Shown: piece after piece, positions 24,332 through 40,466 of the stretch
How the letters are laid out: each line of letters starts with the position of its first letter
Position numbering within the stretch: the stretch's first letter is position 1
NCBI RefSeq assembly: GCF_011075055.1
Contig: NC_058155.1
Span: 11,317,537-11,381,536, forward strand
Direction: 5' to 3'
DNA: 64,000 nt
Origin: Mangifera indica
Lineage: Eukaryota; Streptophyta; Magnoliopsida; Sapindales; Anacardiaceae
Translations under genes and position numbers: made by a program
The notes under the pieces: generated by a model
The model's database searches: none
Told to the model about the DNA's origin: nothing
The model's input: only the letters and a program-made list of their open reading frames with translations

Positions 24332-26124
24332 AAATTTTGAGTTATTCAGGTGATAATTATAGTGATCTTTTGCCCAGCAATGTGTTTTAAAAAAATTGTC
24401 ATTATGTCCTTTCTCAGTGGACTATTGAGCCTTTCATTTCTAGTTTTCCTCCAGCTGGCTGACAAGGAATAATCAGGCAAGCTCATCAACAAACAAGCCA
24501 TAATTATGACAGGAAAACTTGCAAGCGGCAGAACAAAAAGGTGCTGAGATGTTTGACATTGTGGAGACATTGTATCTCATTGGCTGAGCTTTCCTTTGAG
24601 GTCACTAAAGAAGCTTTCTCTATATGTATGTGTTCTCCTTTATCGTATCTATATATATGATTTTACATAATTATACTATTACTGACTGGATTAGGACTAT
24701 GCAATATTCTTGAATTGCTGAGAACCAGCAAAGTTTTTTTAGGACTAAGCTGTGTGATTACTCTCTGTGGATTCTGTTGTTGTATGATCCTTCTGTACGT
24801 CTTGAGTTTATAATGGAAAGTCCCTTCTTTCTGACACCTTTATGCTCTTCATGTCCAAGATTGTTAGCTGTCCTACCATAAAGGCGTATTTTCAGGTTTT
24901 AATAGGATTTTATACCTGATTGTCAGTGTTGCACCTCACAGTTGCACAAAGTCGTGCTATATTAGGACAAAACTAGCTATAAAGGTTAATTGTTATTATG
25001 AGGTTCTCTCTGCGTTCACTTGTGTGTGGTTTTCCTCTCTCTCTCTCAATAATGTTGGAACTAATATAAAGTTAATTCTGTAACTGCTGGAAGTATAGAC
25101 GACGTTTTTTAACTACTGAGAAGTGGGCCCTGCTTGATTTGATCTCAACATAAGAATTTTGACATCTTTTGGCGTCAAGAACAACAGGCTTGGATGACAT
25201 CGAACTGTTTCATTGATATTTTATGTTTCCTGTTTGCCATTCTAATTGTAAGATTCAAGTGCTCTTCGGATTTGTGAGGAAGGTGGAAATTCGCCTGAAG
25301 GAAAGAAAAGATCATGGTTGTGCTGGTTATGGTCGGTTACTAGGAACCGTATGCCCAGCTCCCCCACAGATCCTCCAACCTGCAAGTGCTACATACATTT
25401 TAAGATAAAAAATATATACATAAACTAAGTACAGCTTTGGATTTTTTTCAGGTGCGTGGATGATGAAAACACTAACAGATACCGGGCACATGCATTACAT
25501 GCAGTGTTATAAAGCCCAAGCTGGTCGGTTTAACTAGGAACCCCTGTTAAATCTAGTTTGATTGATAAATTAAATTCATTTTATTTATTAGATTAGATTG
25601 ATCTGGGATTGAGTGATATGAATCATGTGTTCAATTAGTGGGTCAATCAGACAATCATTTTGATGTTATATTTGTATCCTATAAAATGAACACTTTAAAA
25701 TTTTAGTTATGTTATGCTAAAACTGATTGGACAACCCTTTAACCAAATTAAAACCGCATTATGTCCAAGAACATAAATTATTTAAAAGATAACCCGTAAC
25801 AAGGTTGCAGTATTTGTGTCCAGAAATAAATGGTTCTGCATTGGGGAAATCTCTCCGGCCAGTTTACAAGGAAAGCAGTAAGCACGTTAAATATAATGGC
25901 TTAAAATTTTCCATTACGTAGAAGAATTGATTTGGATTGAACACTTCATCAACTCTTGTTTCAGGCGTACTGTACTTATGTGAACCTTGGAAACAGAGCA
26001 AGCCAAGTACTAATTGATAATACATTTTCCTGCAAAAGCTTTAATCAATCAATCTCCCAAAGAGAAGAAAAAATGTTGTCAGTTGTGTTTTCCTTTCAGT
26101 TTTCAGATTACACTTCCAAACTAT
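24332..26124. other. Convergent spacer between UROS and SCPL genes
   Basis: The 3' ends of UROS (+) and the carboxypeptidase gene (-) face each other across ~1.8 kb. I see no coding region; 25500-25800 has AT-rich repeat-like sequence with GGTCGGTTTAACTAGGAAC and similar motifs. Confidence 0.6.
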
Positions 26125-28371
<2,247 letters not shown>

Positions 28372-28682
28372 CTACTTTGAAAAAAAGAGAAATGCTGTAA
28401 ATTATGTATTGGTCGACTGTCGTATGTTTGAATTTTGACTTTAAGCACTAATTAATCGGTGAAAATGGACCGAGATATTGCCTTGGTCATATGCAGGTAT
28501 TACATAAATTAAGGCCAGGCCAGCTGTTGAGCAGAATTACAGTCGATACAAAATTAACAATAATATGTGACCACCGAATTATTAATGCTTGTAATAAAAT
28601 AGTTGTCGAGTGACTGTAAATTAAATGGTAGCTGTCGCTTTCATTATGAGTTGTTCACTGTTATTTTTGCCAAAAAACATTT

Positions 28683-28758
28683 GCAGAGTTACCTCAGTTG
28701 GGAGAGCTTCAGAGTTCAGACTGAAGTTCTGCAGGCGTGTTCTGTCCGGGCTCACCTC
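28683..28758 (+). pseudogene. tRNA-Phe (GAA) pseudogene
   Basis: The D-arm region TACCTCAGTTGGGAGAGC matches plant nuclear tRNA-Phe except for one base in the A box. The anticodon GAA (28723-28725) lies in CTGAAGTTCTG, and the 3' part ends GGCTCACC as in tRNA-Phe. Breaks: TTCAGA is duplicated before the anticodon as a 7-bp insertion, about three bases are lost in the variable region, the B box is changed (GTTCTGTCC), and both acceptor-stem sides are mutated. It is very unlikely to be functional. Confidence 0.8.
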
Positions 28759-28893
28759 GATCAATTATCCTTCTGGCCAAAATTCTTCTCATATGGACCT
28801 GAAAAATGGGACAAGCTGTCTCATTTGAGAAGATCAGGGATGATTCGATCCAAATCCAATTGATGGGGGTTGAATTGAGTTTGAATCAAGATA

Positions 28894-29256
28894 TGTAGAC
28901 TGGGCTTTTTTATCTATCATAGGTTGGGTCTTAAAGATGGGCCTATGATCTGTCAAAATAGGAGCCAAATCGAGTTTGGATCAAATCTTATAATGCTCAA
29001 TTTCAATTTGAATTTGTTCAAATTGATATACAATATCATTAAAAGACTGTTGGTAGGTGGACAATGTTGTTAGAGAAATAAATAGTATTATAAATAAACA
29101 AGTTGAGTTGAAGTTTCAGTTAAAGATCGATTTATTCGAATCAAACAGAGTTAGCTCAAATCAGATCACTCCTCTGGAGAAGATACATAGACTGGGCATT
29201 TTTATCGGTTACAGGTTGGGTCTGAAAGATGGACTTATGATCTATCAAAATCGGGG
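28894..29256. repeat. Pair of ~70-bp direct repeats ~290 bp apart
   Basis: Copies at about 28894-28965 and 29184-29256 share TAGACTGGGC, then AGGTTGGGTCT and AAAGATGG, then TATGATCTRTCAAAAT. They could be two relics of one repeat or the two ends of a small element. Nothing coding lies between them. Confidence 0.6.
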
Positions 29257-30039
29257 CTTCAAATACCTCAGATGCCATATTATGGCCTCTTGATTCTTAT
29301 CTTGTTTGTGTTGATGAAATATGGGGAGGTTCAGAACTTTATTTGTTGCATATTTACCAGATAGAGCATGGTTAGGCTGGAACTTCACTCACTGAATTTC
29401 ATTTATAAAGACTTCCAAGCTTGCAATAGATCCTACTCCCTGATATATACAGCCATTGAAATTGAGTTCAATCAGTGCTGTACTCTTTCCAGGAAATGTC
29501 ATAGAGGTCCTTTTTGAGCCGGTGCCCATACTCACCTCTTTGTCCGTATCCAAAAATTAAAGCGGCACACACATTTCAACATCTGCTTCTGCCCATATAT
29601 ATGCCGCAACTCATTGTAAGATGAAGCTTGTTTTCAGAACACCATTGCAAAATTGTCAAGGTAGCTTGAATGATAAAAATTAGAAGGGTCGAAATATGTT
29701 AGGGTTATTGTTTTTTCCTTTGTTGACAGAAAGAAAGACTCATAGATGAACATTTTAACCGCTCTGTATAATGGGTACCATCAATGCCGAATTGAAAGGG
29801 GAATGGCCTTCTTTTTTGTCAACTTCAGTGACTAAAATGGAATTATAGTGGGAACTGTGAAACGTAAAAGGGAGCAGTAGTTAAAGAAGGACGTATATGT
29901 CAACTGGATAGGGGGACCAATTCATATGGAAGAGCTGGCAAAACTAAAATTTAAATTGACAATGACCATTCAATTACAAAGTATTCTACTTGCAGTTGAA
30001 TATAATTGTGAGCTGAAACCTGATTCAAATTACTTAATC

Positions 30040-30136
30040 AAGATAAATTAAAAATTTAATCTTGATATATCATGGGTCTCGAACCCATATTTTTATACTT
30101 GTACACCCTACCTTTACTATTTAAGTTACCCTGGCC
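30040..30136 (-). repeat. tRNA-like dispersed repeat, copy 1
   Basis: Read on the minus strand: GGTAACTTAAATAGTAAAGG (A-box-like), then TATGGGTTCGAGACCCATGA, where GGGTTCGAGACC is a good polymerase III B box, then TATATCAAGATTAAA. Similar copies occur at 54390-54519 and 59631-59745. It may be a SINE family; no poly-A tail or target duplication was found. Confidence 0.4.
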
Positions 30137-32379
30137 AATGTTACATGCATATTATCTTAGTCACAGACAAATCCAACAAGGAAAAGGTAACATGGCATGG
30201 ATTCCAGTTGGGAGCTTACTTGGCAAGTCTGCCTGGTGAGCTAGGAAATGAGCTCACGCTACTGACTTCCTTTAATCCTTTCTCAATGAAAAAATTTATT
30301 CAAATCGGATTATTTCTTTGTAACCAAATTAATCATTTCAAATAAATAAAACTCCAGATTAGTTTTATAATTATTAAATTAAGTAAATACAAGATTTAAT
30401 TTTAAAATATTACTAAAAATTTGGTTGCGAGCACTCACATTATGAACTTTGATTCGCAGATTGAACATCTCTTACTTTTGCGAAGCACTGTATATGACTT
30501 ATTCACCTTTATTATAAAATAATGGAGATTTGTGAGAGCGTCTCTTCAAATAATTATATATTGGGAATGGAGGCAAAGATAAGACAGTGACACAGAGATG
30601 AACTTTACAAACTTAATGGACCCCAACCTGAAGTTGTATTGATGCTTGCCACCACGAACCTTTTAGCATGAGAGCTGCTTTTGGCCTTTTATCAAAAAAG
30701 AAAGAAGAAACTGCACAAAATTTTGCAAAGTTGTTTCTATTTTCTATTTAGGCCTGATGCAAACAGAAAGCGGAGACTCAAAAACCTATGGATGCAGTCA
30801 CAAGCTTCCAATGATAACGGGACCAGCTGAAGCCTCTGCCAGCTTTTGACCTTGCATTGATATTGTTCATGGTCTTGAAAATATTTCTCGAAAAATCATA
30901 CCCTGGAGACAGTAACAAACTTGACATTGTTTTTCAGCAATTCGTAATTGATTTCCTTTCAGTGCAATATATTTTCATGGTTGAACATTGGCATAAGGGA
31001 AAAGTAGAAAAGGAAAGATGTGGGTAATAATCGATAAGCTTTAGTGAAAGGGAAGAGCTGGTACAATCATTTGAGTGGCATGAAGATACGAGTAATTTTT
31101 ATCATCAAAAGTCCCCACACTGAAAAGCATTAAAAACCATGTAAAGCATAAACTTTACAGAGAAGACGTGTAATCTTTGGTCAAGAAACGAAGAAAAGAA
31201 GCCAGCTTTGAGTGGTGAAGGTGGAGTGTCCAAACATGCAAACATGGGTTCAAAACTTTCGATAACAAATCAAAATTAAGCTTTTAACTTATTTAGTATA
31301 ATAATTATAAAGTTGGTCAATATAACTTCGATTCAACCTTGAAATGACTGTCTAATTCAAATAAGAATTCTTTAAAAAAAAAAAAACAGGGATAAAAACA
31401 TTGATGAATCAACCAATTGCATCATGGAAAAAGCTTCTGCTGCTAAATAATTTCGACCAAGGAATAAGCTAGGTAAAAGTAGATTCACTTTCATCTCTAA
31501 CAACTGGCTCTCATTTTTCTGGTGAAGGGTCATATTCTCTTTACCTTCAAATCAGGATCAGAGATTCTTTTGGTCTCTTGACATATCATAAAATTATATG
31601 AGCAACGTACCTCAACCTCCTTGCTTCTAATGTACTATTTCTTAAGTGGTATGTATAATGAATGCTTAGATAATCAGGTTGTTAACAGTGGCTCTACCTG
31701 CTTGTCTTGTCTGTCGAACAACAGAAGAGACATTGACATCTCATACACGTCTGGTAGATTGTTAGTAGATGATAATATTGAAAGAAAAGGAGATTTTGGT
31801 GGGACCAAATGTCTTGTTTTCTTCAGGAAATAATGGCCATGTCCCCCAGAAATCTCCTTAAGTTTCACCTAGGGTAAAAATGAAATCCGAATTTGATGGT
31901 CAATCTTATAAATATTACACCAGGTAATTAGTTGTCAATAATTTTCAAACTCATACTCTACGCTTCCAATTTTACTATTCAAACTAACATTTGAAAAATA
32001 TGCAGATATAGTATTTAACTTAAATTTCGCTTCTCCTTGAGATGGACACTTCTTCAACCAAGAGAATGGAACAAGAAGTAAACTTGTCCTTGCGTGACCT
32101 GATGCATCCATCAATTTCGTTCTGTTTTTAAATGAAATCGTGCACTATTGGTTGTTGTACTACTGGTCAAACTCAAACTTATGAAAAGACAAAGAGGGAG
32201 CAAGAGAATCTTATATACCCTCAATTAAGACTGATGCATGTATAGAAAACTTGCAGCCTCGGTTCTTAATTTGCCTGTACTTTAACAATCAATACAAAAC
32301 CAGGTATTTGTCCAGTACATTAGGTAACCTCCATATTCTAAAATGAACATTTGGTTGGTGGGTGCTATGATAATAATTA

Positions 32380-33182
32380 GGCCAAGGGACTATTTCCCAC
32401 CCAAGGTATACTGATTTCTCAAAGTTCTTTTGTTAACTTTAAAAATATCATTTATCCACCCATAGCTGGTTAAAATTAACGGAACTCTAACTCTTGAAAA
32501 TTTTATCTCATTTTCCCCTTTAAAAGTTTAAAAACTAACATTTTCTTTCTCAACCCAAGTTTGAAAAAATCATATTTCCCCCTTAGGGTTTAGTTTCGAA
32601 ATCCGATCACCTTTTTTGGTGCCATCATCAGCCGTCTCTCCCTCTCGACGGCTCCCCATCCTCCAACAAGCTGCCTCACCTCCACCCTAACTCCTCCAGC
32701 ATCCAAAAAAGTCGTCTAGGACGATAATCGTCTTTCTGAACGAAGACAAGACGTCTTCCCAGAAGAAGACGAGTCATTTCGTCTTCATCTGGAAAGACGA
32801 TTTTTCTTCTCATACGATGTTTTTGGACGCCGGAGGGGTTGGAGTGGAGGTGAGGTAGCAAATCGAAGGATGGGGAGCCGTTGGGAAAGAGAGACGACCG
32901 ACAATGGTGTCGGAGAAGGTGATCGGACTTTGAAACTAAACCCTGTGGGGGAAATGTGATTTTTTCAAACTTGATTTAGGGAAAAAAAGTTAATTTTTAA
33001 ACTTTTAAGGGGTAAAATGAAATCATATTTAAGTTTATTTTTAATATTAAATATAAAATAATGATTTTGTCCTTAAAATTAACAGATTTAAACGATCATA
33101 GGTGGGTAAATAGTATTTTTAAAATCAATGAGGGAAACTTTGGAAAATCAACATACCTTGGAAGGGAAATAGTCCTTTGGCC
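32380..33182. mobile_element. Mutator-like foldback MITE
   Basis: The ends are GGCCAAGGGACTATTTCCC and (inverted) GGCCAAAGGACTATTTCCC, and similarity continues as CCAAGGTAT...TTGATTT. The flanks TAATAATTA (32371-32379) and TAAACATTA (33183-33191) match at 7 of 9 positions, compatible with an aged 9-bp duplication. The centre is palindromic, rich in GACGAAG/GTCTTC words, and has matching CGACGGCTCCCCATCC-type segments in both halves. The minus-strand open frame at 32676-32861 is part of this structure, not a gene. Confidence 0.75.
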
Positions 33183-35982
33183 TAAACATTACCCGAAAAC
33201 AAGTGGGTATTAAAGATGTAAACAACGGAACCTAAATTCAAGCTCTCCACCATAGAAATCCACCCATTTACCACCAAAACCATCCATTTGGGATGAGAAG
33301 ATGATATGTTGGTGTGTGGTGAAACTGATCCCTCAACCCAAAAAGTAATTTAGAAGAAAATTAGAAAAAGCCAACGGACTGACCAATTTCGGATGTTAAA
33401 TGATTCGCACATAATTATAGTTTCCCATCCAAACCAAACCCCTTTAGAAATATGATTTAACATTTTCACACTGAAACTTTAGCACTCAACATAGAATCGT
33501 CAAACCTTACCGACCACACAAATGATTATATGTTTTGGACGTAATTCACCATCTTATTACAATCATAATATGATGACATTGCATTGCATTGCATTGCATA
33601 ATTTGTCTTAATTTCAGATAAATTTTGGGTTATACATGCAGGGATGGGTAATCATAGACATTAATGCGTTACTAATACAAAAGCAAAGCCACCCCAACTT
33701 TGATGAAACGACATTTATCACCCTTTTTAAATTAAGAAAGTTCTGTTTCCCCTCACTTGTTAAAGTGATATGTTAATTTTAATAATTGAAAAATATTTTT
33801 TATTAGCTTATATGCCAATAGGTAAATAGGGGGGAAAAGAAAATCGTTCAAATATTATAAAGGTATGAGATATTGAACGGTGAAGAATTTATTTGTAAAA
33901 ATACAATACATATATTTACTAACTAATTTTTTGTAAAACCACCAAAACAATATTGTTTTGTGATTGCTTAAAGAAAAAAAATCAAAAAATGACAAATGTA
34001 TAATATCGTTGTTAAATATACATTTCTTATGTCTAAACATAAATATATATTTTATACGTTTTTTATCTAAGAATACAATCACACACGTTTAAAATAGTAG
34101 ACGTGTATAATACATATTTTATACGTGCATTTGTTAACTAGCGTTTATACAACATATAAGATCCTAATATTATTTACTTATATACTAGTATAAACAAATT
34201 ATATTTTTATCTAAATCACTTCATATTTTTTCCCCCATATCTTTTTTTTTTTCTCCTTCCTCATTCGTTGGTCATAGACAAACACTCATGCAATAGCAAT
34301 TTTTAGATCCAAGTTGTGAGTTGCAGGTTAGAAAAGTGAGGCGATGGACTCCAAACAATTGGCGGTGATAGTGTCCCCAAACCTTTTGATTTTAAGGGTG
34401 AATTGCTACTTGAAGGAGTTGATGGAGGTGAAGAAGATGTAGAAGTAAATGATGGAGGTGTGGATGTGTGGGGGTAGTTGAGAAGGGCAGTGGAGGTGAC
34501 AATGTGACAAGTAAATCAACGATGGGAAAGGTTGGTAGTGGTGGAGAAATAAGAGTGGCGGGTGGTGGAGTGACGAGAATGGTTATTAACAGATTTAGAC
34601 AAAAAACAATAAATCTTAATGAGATCTAATGAATTTAGATCAAAATAACATAAGCAAAAATATTGGTGTTGGAAATTTTTTAAGAAGTGGATAAGGTAGA
34701 TAGATTTTTTATGAGATAACATGATATTTAACTTAATTCAAAAGACATTTTTGGCCTTTTACCAACCTGCAAAATAGTAGTTTCATTCATCAAAACTTAA
34801 GTGTGGAAACGATTCGCCTTACAAATTAGAAGATCATTGTCACATGAGTCACGGTGATGTGCCCATTACAATTACACTCTACATTATCTTCAAGGCCAAC
34901 GATCATGATAGATCAATACCCATTTTGTGTCTTCTCATTTTCTCAAATTAAATAAAAATTAAGATCTGATAATAATAATAATTAAAGCCAAGGAAGATAA
35001 ATACACACGACAGAGGAAAGCTTAAGAAGAACGCCAGGCAAAGCACACCGACTGGGGTTCACAGTTATCGATGTCCATATTCCTTTGTTGCCTACCTTTT
35101 AAGCTATAAAAAATTAGCTACATTTATTAAGACTTAAGAGACGTTACATGAATCATCCCAAATTTCAATTTGCATCAAATTTTTGGACTAAAAATATTGC
35201 AAATAGTATTAGTCACCTAATGGAAGGATTCTCTGTGAGCACGTGTCCTCTGAACATGAGCTAAATCAAAGCAAAGTTACTATCGATCTAGTAAGCTTTT
35301 AAGTTATTAAGGATAATATCTTGTCCGTGGGTCCGTTTATTGGCCTAGCTATGTTACATGAAACCCTTCTGCCTGCTTGTCAACCTGTAAAAAAATACAT
35401 GGGGTAAGAACAGAGGGTATCTCCAGAATATAATCATTGAGAAGAGAAGAAATGGCTTGAGTGAAATTAGAAGCAGACTGTAAAAAAGAAGTTGCACGTT
35501 TACTCAATGATGATGAAGAGGAAAGCTCAGAATAGATCTCATTTTGATAGTGGGGTGCATGGAGTTGCGTACGGTGCCATCTTGTACCAAAATCTCTTTC
35601 TTTTTTCTAAGTTACAAAGACAGCCGCTTTAAATTTTCACCACTCACCTTTAAAAAATCAACAAATACAGCAGTAAACTCTGAACACTCTGTCCAATGGT
35701 CACTCAATTAACTCAATAGAATTTTCTTCAATAACGTTTTCTTCTTTGACATACTTCTAGCTATTTCTCTGGGTGGTATTTGCTTTGTGCTTCACAATGA
35801 TCTAACAATGCAGATATCGGAGTTCGAGACTTCATTGAAGTAGTTTCTTTGTCTTGGAATGAGCTTCATAAAAAGGTGTTTTCTTGTTATAAATGCAATT
35901 CAATATGATGCATTTGAAAAAGCTTGTCGATGATGTGTTGGGATTATCATTTACTTGCAGGTTTTGCAGCGATTGGTAGAAG

Positions 35983-38900
35983 ATGAATACCAGAGTGAAG
36001 AGTAATAAACTGCAATCTATGAAGGCTACACTGAAGCAAGATAAAGTAATCACAATTAAATAATCTTTCGTCAATATCTAGAATTTATTGCTCTCTTTGG
36101 AAGAAAAGTTTTGAATTGTAAGGGGTCAAGAGCCATGAAATGTGTAGTAATTATTCTCATATGGGTAAATTTAGATTTCACTTTAAGGGAAATGGCTTCA
36201 ATTTCGATGAGGAGGCTCCAGAAAGTGAAACGCTCCTGGAGATTTTGGAAGACATGAGTTTTCAAATTAAATCTTCGAGAACATAATGATTTATTTTCTT
36301 AAACTTTGAAGATGATCTGTTTATAAATTTCAATTTCTGCTGGTTTGAAGCAGAAGGCCAATATGCGGGGGAGCAAAGTAGTTGCTGCCGTGAAAGCAAC
36401 CACAAGTCGACGAGTCTCTAGCAGAGAGAGAAAAATGGCTCTGCAACAAGATGTGAGTGCATTTTTTTAATTTCCTTTTGAGATTCTTACACAATAGATT
36501 GGATTTCCTTTTATTTTTGAGTTTCGAATTTGGAATTGTTCAGGTTGATAAGTTGAAGAAGAAGCTTAGGCATGAAGAGAATATTCACAGAGCTTTAGAG
36601 AGGGCTTTCAATAGACCTTTGGGAGCTCTGCCTCGTCTACCTCCTTATCTTCCTCCTCCTGTTAGTAATTCACCATCCCCTTGTCAGTCTTTTAAATTGA
36701 CATTTCAATTACAAGATTACTTATTTATTGAAAGTTCTCATGAAAGGTTTCTTATTTTTTACAGACAAAGAAGCTTCTTGCAGAAGTGGCCGTATTGGAA
36801 GAGGAGATTGTTCGGCTTGAAGAACAGGTAGTGCATTTCAGACAAGATTTATATCAAGAAGCTATCTACATTTCATCCTCCAAAAAGAACATGGAAAATT
36901 CAGCTGATTCATGCATGAACAAGAATTCAGAACAAGCGCAGTTAAAGTGTTCAAATGGGAATGCGGGTGAATCCACAACATCCACACTAACCCAATTGGC
37001 TTCTCTTTCCAGTAAGCACCGCATCAGTATATAATTAACTGTTTGTGATTTGTAATCAAGTCCTCAGTATTATTCTTCCTTTGTGATTTATTAGAAGATG
37101 GAAGGGGCAAAGAAAACCAATCATGTGCTAATTCTGTGAAGAAGAAGGGATCCTTTGGGCAAAAATTGCAGCCACCCAGAACTCCAGTGAAGAGGCCTCT
37201 CATTGACAGTAAACTGGCAGACAAGCATTTAGATCCTCAGAAATTACAGGTTCAGCTAGAATGTCATGTAAGAGACCCCGAAAATGCAGAGGCAAAAATT
37301 GTAAGAGTCTCCAAGGAGAGCTCATCTGGAGATGATGGCCCAAACAAAATTTCTGAGGATATTGTGAACTGCCTGTCTGGCATTTTGTTAAGAATGAGCA
37401 CAGTTAAAAGCAGAGAGGAAGCAGAATTTGGGGATCCTTATGGTATCTGTTCACAGTTTGGAAGAAGAGATATTGGCCCATATAAGCATCTATTTGCTAT
37501 TGAAGTGCACTCGATCAATCCAAACCGAACATCCAGTTCTATGTTTCTTCTCCGTAGATTAAAGTAATGTTTCTGACATAAATGTAGCTTGGCTTCTGAC
37601 TTTATTCATTATATTTAGTAAAACGCTAGGACTTATGACCATTTGGTTTTGTGAATTCTCAGAATCCTACTTGGGAAACTTGCCTCTGTCAATTTACAGA
37701 ACCTCACCCATCAGGAGAAGCTTGCATTCTGGATAAACATTTACAATTCCTGCATGATGAATGTACATAAGCCCTTCTTAACTATCAAATTTTAGAAATA
37801 TTTTACTACATTAGTTTATCTAATCCCTAGTTCCAGTTTTGTGGCCATTCTGATCTGTGTCTTTACATTTTCTATGTCTTTGTTATATCAAGAAAAAAAG
37901 CCAAATACTAATACTGCATGTCTCCAGGCATTTCTTGAGCATGGAATACCAGAGAGTCCCAAAATGGTTGTCGAATTGATGCGAAAGGTACGGGCTATTT
38001 AAGAATCAAGTGTGTTCTTGTTACAGATGTTCTGCATTTCCTGATCTGTCACTTGGACCCAACAGTGTACTACATGCTTAACCTTGAGAATGTATTTTCT
38101 GAGAGTTCAATTCTTATTACTCAGGGAACAATAAATGTTGGAGGCCATTTACTTAATGCAATTACCATTGAACACTTTATCCTCAGATTGCCCTATCACT
38201 CAAAATATGTAAGCGCCCTCAAATCCTTTGCTAGCACTTAAGCTTTTTCATTAATAAATGTCCTGAAAATTTAAGCACTCAGCTTCTCTGAAAGCTTTTA
38301 CAGCTTGTTAATTAATTCTTTTCCTGCAACTTACCTCTAAGTACTCAACAGACCTTTACAAAGGGAGCAAAAAACGATGAAATGGCAGCAAGGTGCATAT
38401 TTGGATTGGAGTTATCTGAACCGTTAGTAACATTTGCCCTCTCCTGTGGAAGCTGGTCCTCTCCTGCTGTAAGTCCATGCATAAAATTTTATAGGTTTGA
38501 CTTATCTACTTCTTTATTTTACTTACATTCTCAGATAAATGGCATTGATAGCTTCAGTGGTCCTAGGTTTACTGAAACTTTATGATCAACTAACCAGTTT
38601 CACTGAAATTTATTAATTATTTTTCTTTGAAGATCCCTTCTTTTCATTTTTTTTCTGGGTATTTATGCAAGAATCTTTTATGGTTTGATATTACTGATTA
38701 ACGAATCTGCTTGCTTCACATGTGAAGGTGAGAATTTACACTGCTTCTCAAGTTGAAAACGAACTAGAAGTTGCCAAAAGAGAATACCTGCAAGCTGCAG
38801 TTGGTATTTCTGCAGAGAAATTTGCAGTTCCAAAGCTATTGGATTGGTACTTACTTGACTTTGCAAAGGACTTTGAGTCTTTGCTGGATTGGATCTGCCT

Positions 38901-39027
38901 ACAGTTGCCAAGTGAATTAGGGAAAAAAGCAATTCAATGTCTTGAAAGGGGAAAACATGAGCCTTCTTCAAAATTTATCCAAGTTGTCCCATATGAATTC
39001 AGCTTTAGGTATCTTCTATACACATGA
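35983..39027 (+). CDS. MIP1-type leucine-zipper and DUF547 protein
   Basis: Ten exons (35983-36045, 36354-36452, 36544-36660, 36765-37011, 37095-37563, 37663-37762, 37928-37987, 38125-38208, 38352-38468, 38728-39027) encode 551 residues. The start [18 protein letters not shown] is the conserved start of this plant family. A coiled-coil zipper (Lzipper-MIP1 type) spans about residues 50-125, with [21 protein letters not shown], then LPPYLPPP, then [21 protein letters not shown] low-complexity linker follows, then DUF547 at about 345-490 ([53 protein letters not shown]). It ends FSFRYLLYT. Homologues were described as partners of MADS-box ternary complexes; the biochemical role of DUF547 is unknown. 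All introns are GT-AG. Confidence 0.93.
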
Positions 39028-39080
39028 ATGATTCTTGTTAGTTGGAATTTATTTTGACCTGGCTGAAAGAAGAGTGTTGA

Positions 39081-39231
39081 GTTACAGTTTTGTACACCAA
39101 TAAAACTATGTGCACCTAGTTTTGAGTACCTAATTAGGTATTTAGATGATGTGTCATCTTATGATCGAGTCTGGATACATTATTGGGTACTCAAAACTGG
39201 TTACACAACCAGAGAATAGATGTTGTAACTA
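39081..39231. mobile_element. Small inverted-repeat MITE
   Basis: AGTTACA at the left and TGTAACT at the right bracket an inverted repeat that is best preserved inside: AGTTTTGAGTACCTAAT near 39118 pairs with the sequence ending GGGTACTCAAAACT near 39198. TGTGCACCTAG/(inverted) TGTGTAACCAG extends the pairing. No clear target duplication was seen. Confidence 0.5.
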
Positions 39232-40271
39232 AATGTATAATCTAGTCTTTCTTGTAAGTAGTTGCCAGAGAAATGTTCTCTTATTGGGATCCTGCATGTA
39301 ACTATGAAATGGGAAGATTTCTATACAAAAAGGTGGCTTTACTTGGGGGAATGCAATTTCTTTGACTCTATTAAAGATGACCAACAACACTGTAATTAAG
39401 ACAAAGAGACAAAGTTTCATCAAAGAAAATTAGCTCCAAACAGTGACAGTTCTTGACTGTGTCTGGCATGTCAATGCATAGCTCATTGGGAAACAGCTTT
39501 CTTAAACAACCAAGATAAGCATTCAAAGAAAGCTACTGATGCCCAACACCCAACTAATTGTACTTGTGGTCCAATAGAAAGGTGGCCATTTTCCCTACTG
39601 CATGAGCCATCTAATTGACGCTGAGCAGAGTTTGGTAACATTTCCAGGCTGCTCTTAGACCACCTTTCATAATTACAAATTATGCAATATAAAATTCTGG
39701 AATAGCCTTGGAATTTTTGTACCATGTCCTTTTTTTCTCTTTGATCATTAAAGAGAATGCAAGAAAATTCTTTCCATAGTTTTGCTTTGCCTACTTGGTA
39801 GGAGGTCACACAATGGAAAAACAAACTTTCAAGTTGAATAACATGAGAATATAAAACACCAATTTACATTTAAATAATAAAGGTAATTTTCAATTTGAAC
39901 TCTTATTCTTCTGTTTGGAGCTTTATTAGTTACTCCTAATTGAAACCATCTTCCCTACAGAGTAAATTCAGAGTAAATTGGTCCAAGGTTTTTTAAATTA
40001 CAAGTCTATAATATTATACATTGTTTTCCAAAACAATAGATTGAAGAGAGTTATGAGTTTATGATATTATGAGCAAGTTCAAATAAATCTAGTCTCCTTC
40101 TTTTTCAAAAACTTTTTATTTTTTTCTTTATCTTTAGTGATTTTTTAATAGCACATTCAACAATTCATCATTAGTTTGAGCTAAATTTTTTTAAAATTGA
40201 ATCAAATTTGAACTAGTCTTATCCGGGCATGAATCCACCCTTAACAGTGTCCAAGTTGTGAGAAAAGAAGC

Positions 40272-40466
40272 ATGACATTTAAGAGCATAAGGGAAGACAA
40301 ACAGAGAAGAGCAATGCCTAAGGGCACAAGAGCAATCGATTTGCAAGTTCCCCAAGGAACATGGCACCACGTAAAGACATTCGAGATAGGTAGCCCAAAA
40401 AAGCTGCTCTTTCTGGTTATTGATCCTGAGACAAGGCCAGCCGACCGGCCGGCAGTACACATTTAT
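40272..40466 (+). other. Coding-like open frame of unknown nature
   Basis: An ATG-started frame encodes about 65 residues of balanced composition (MTFKSIREDKQRRAMPKGTR, then IDLQVPQGTWHHVKTFEIGS) before entering AT-rich sequence. The region is more GC-rich than its surroundings and includes a CCGACCGGCCGG palindrome near 40441. I recognise no family. It could be a small gene, a relic or a non-coding transcript; the opposite strand is open too. Confidence 0.2.

Noticed and set aside
32676..32861. Minus-strand 61-codon frame
   Set aside because: It falls entirely in the palindromic core of the element at 32380-33182.
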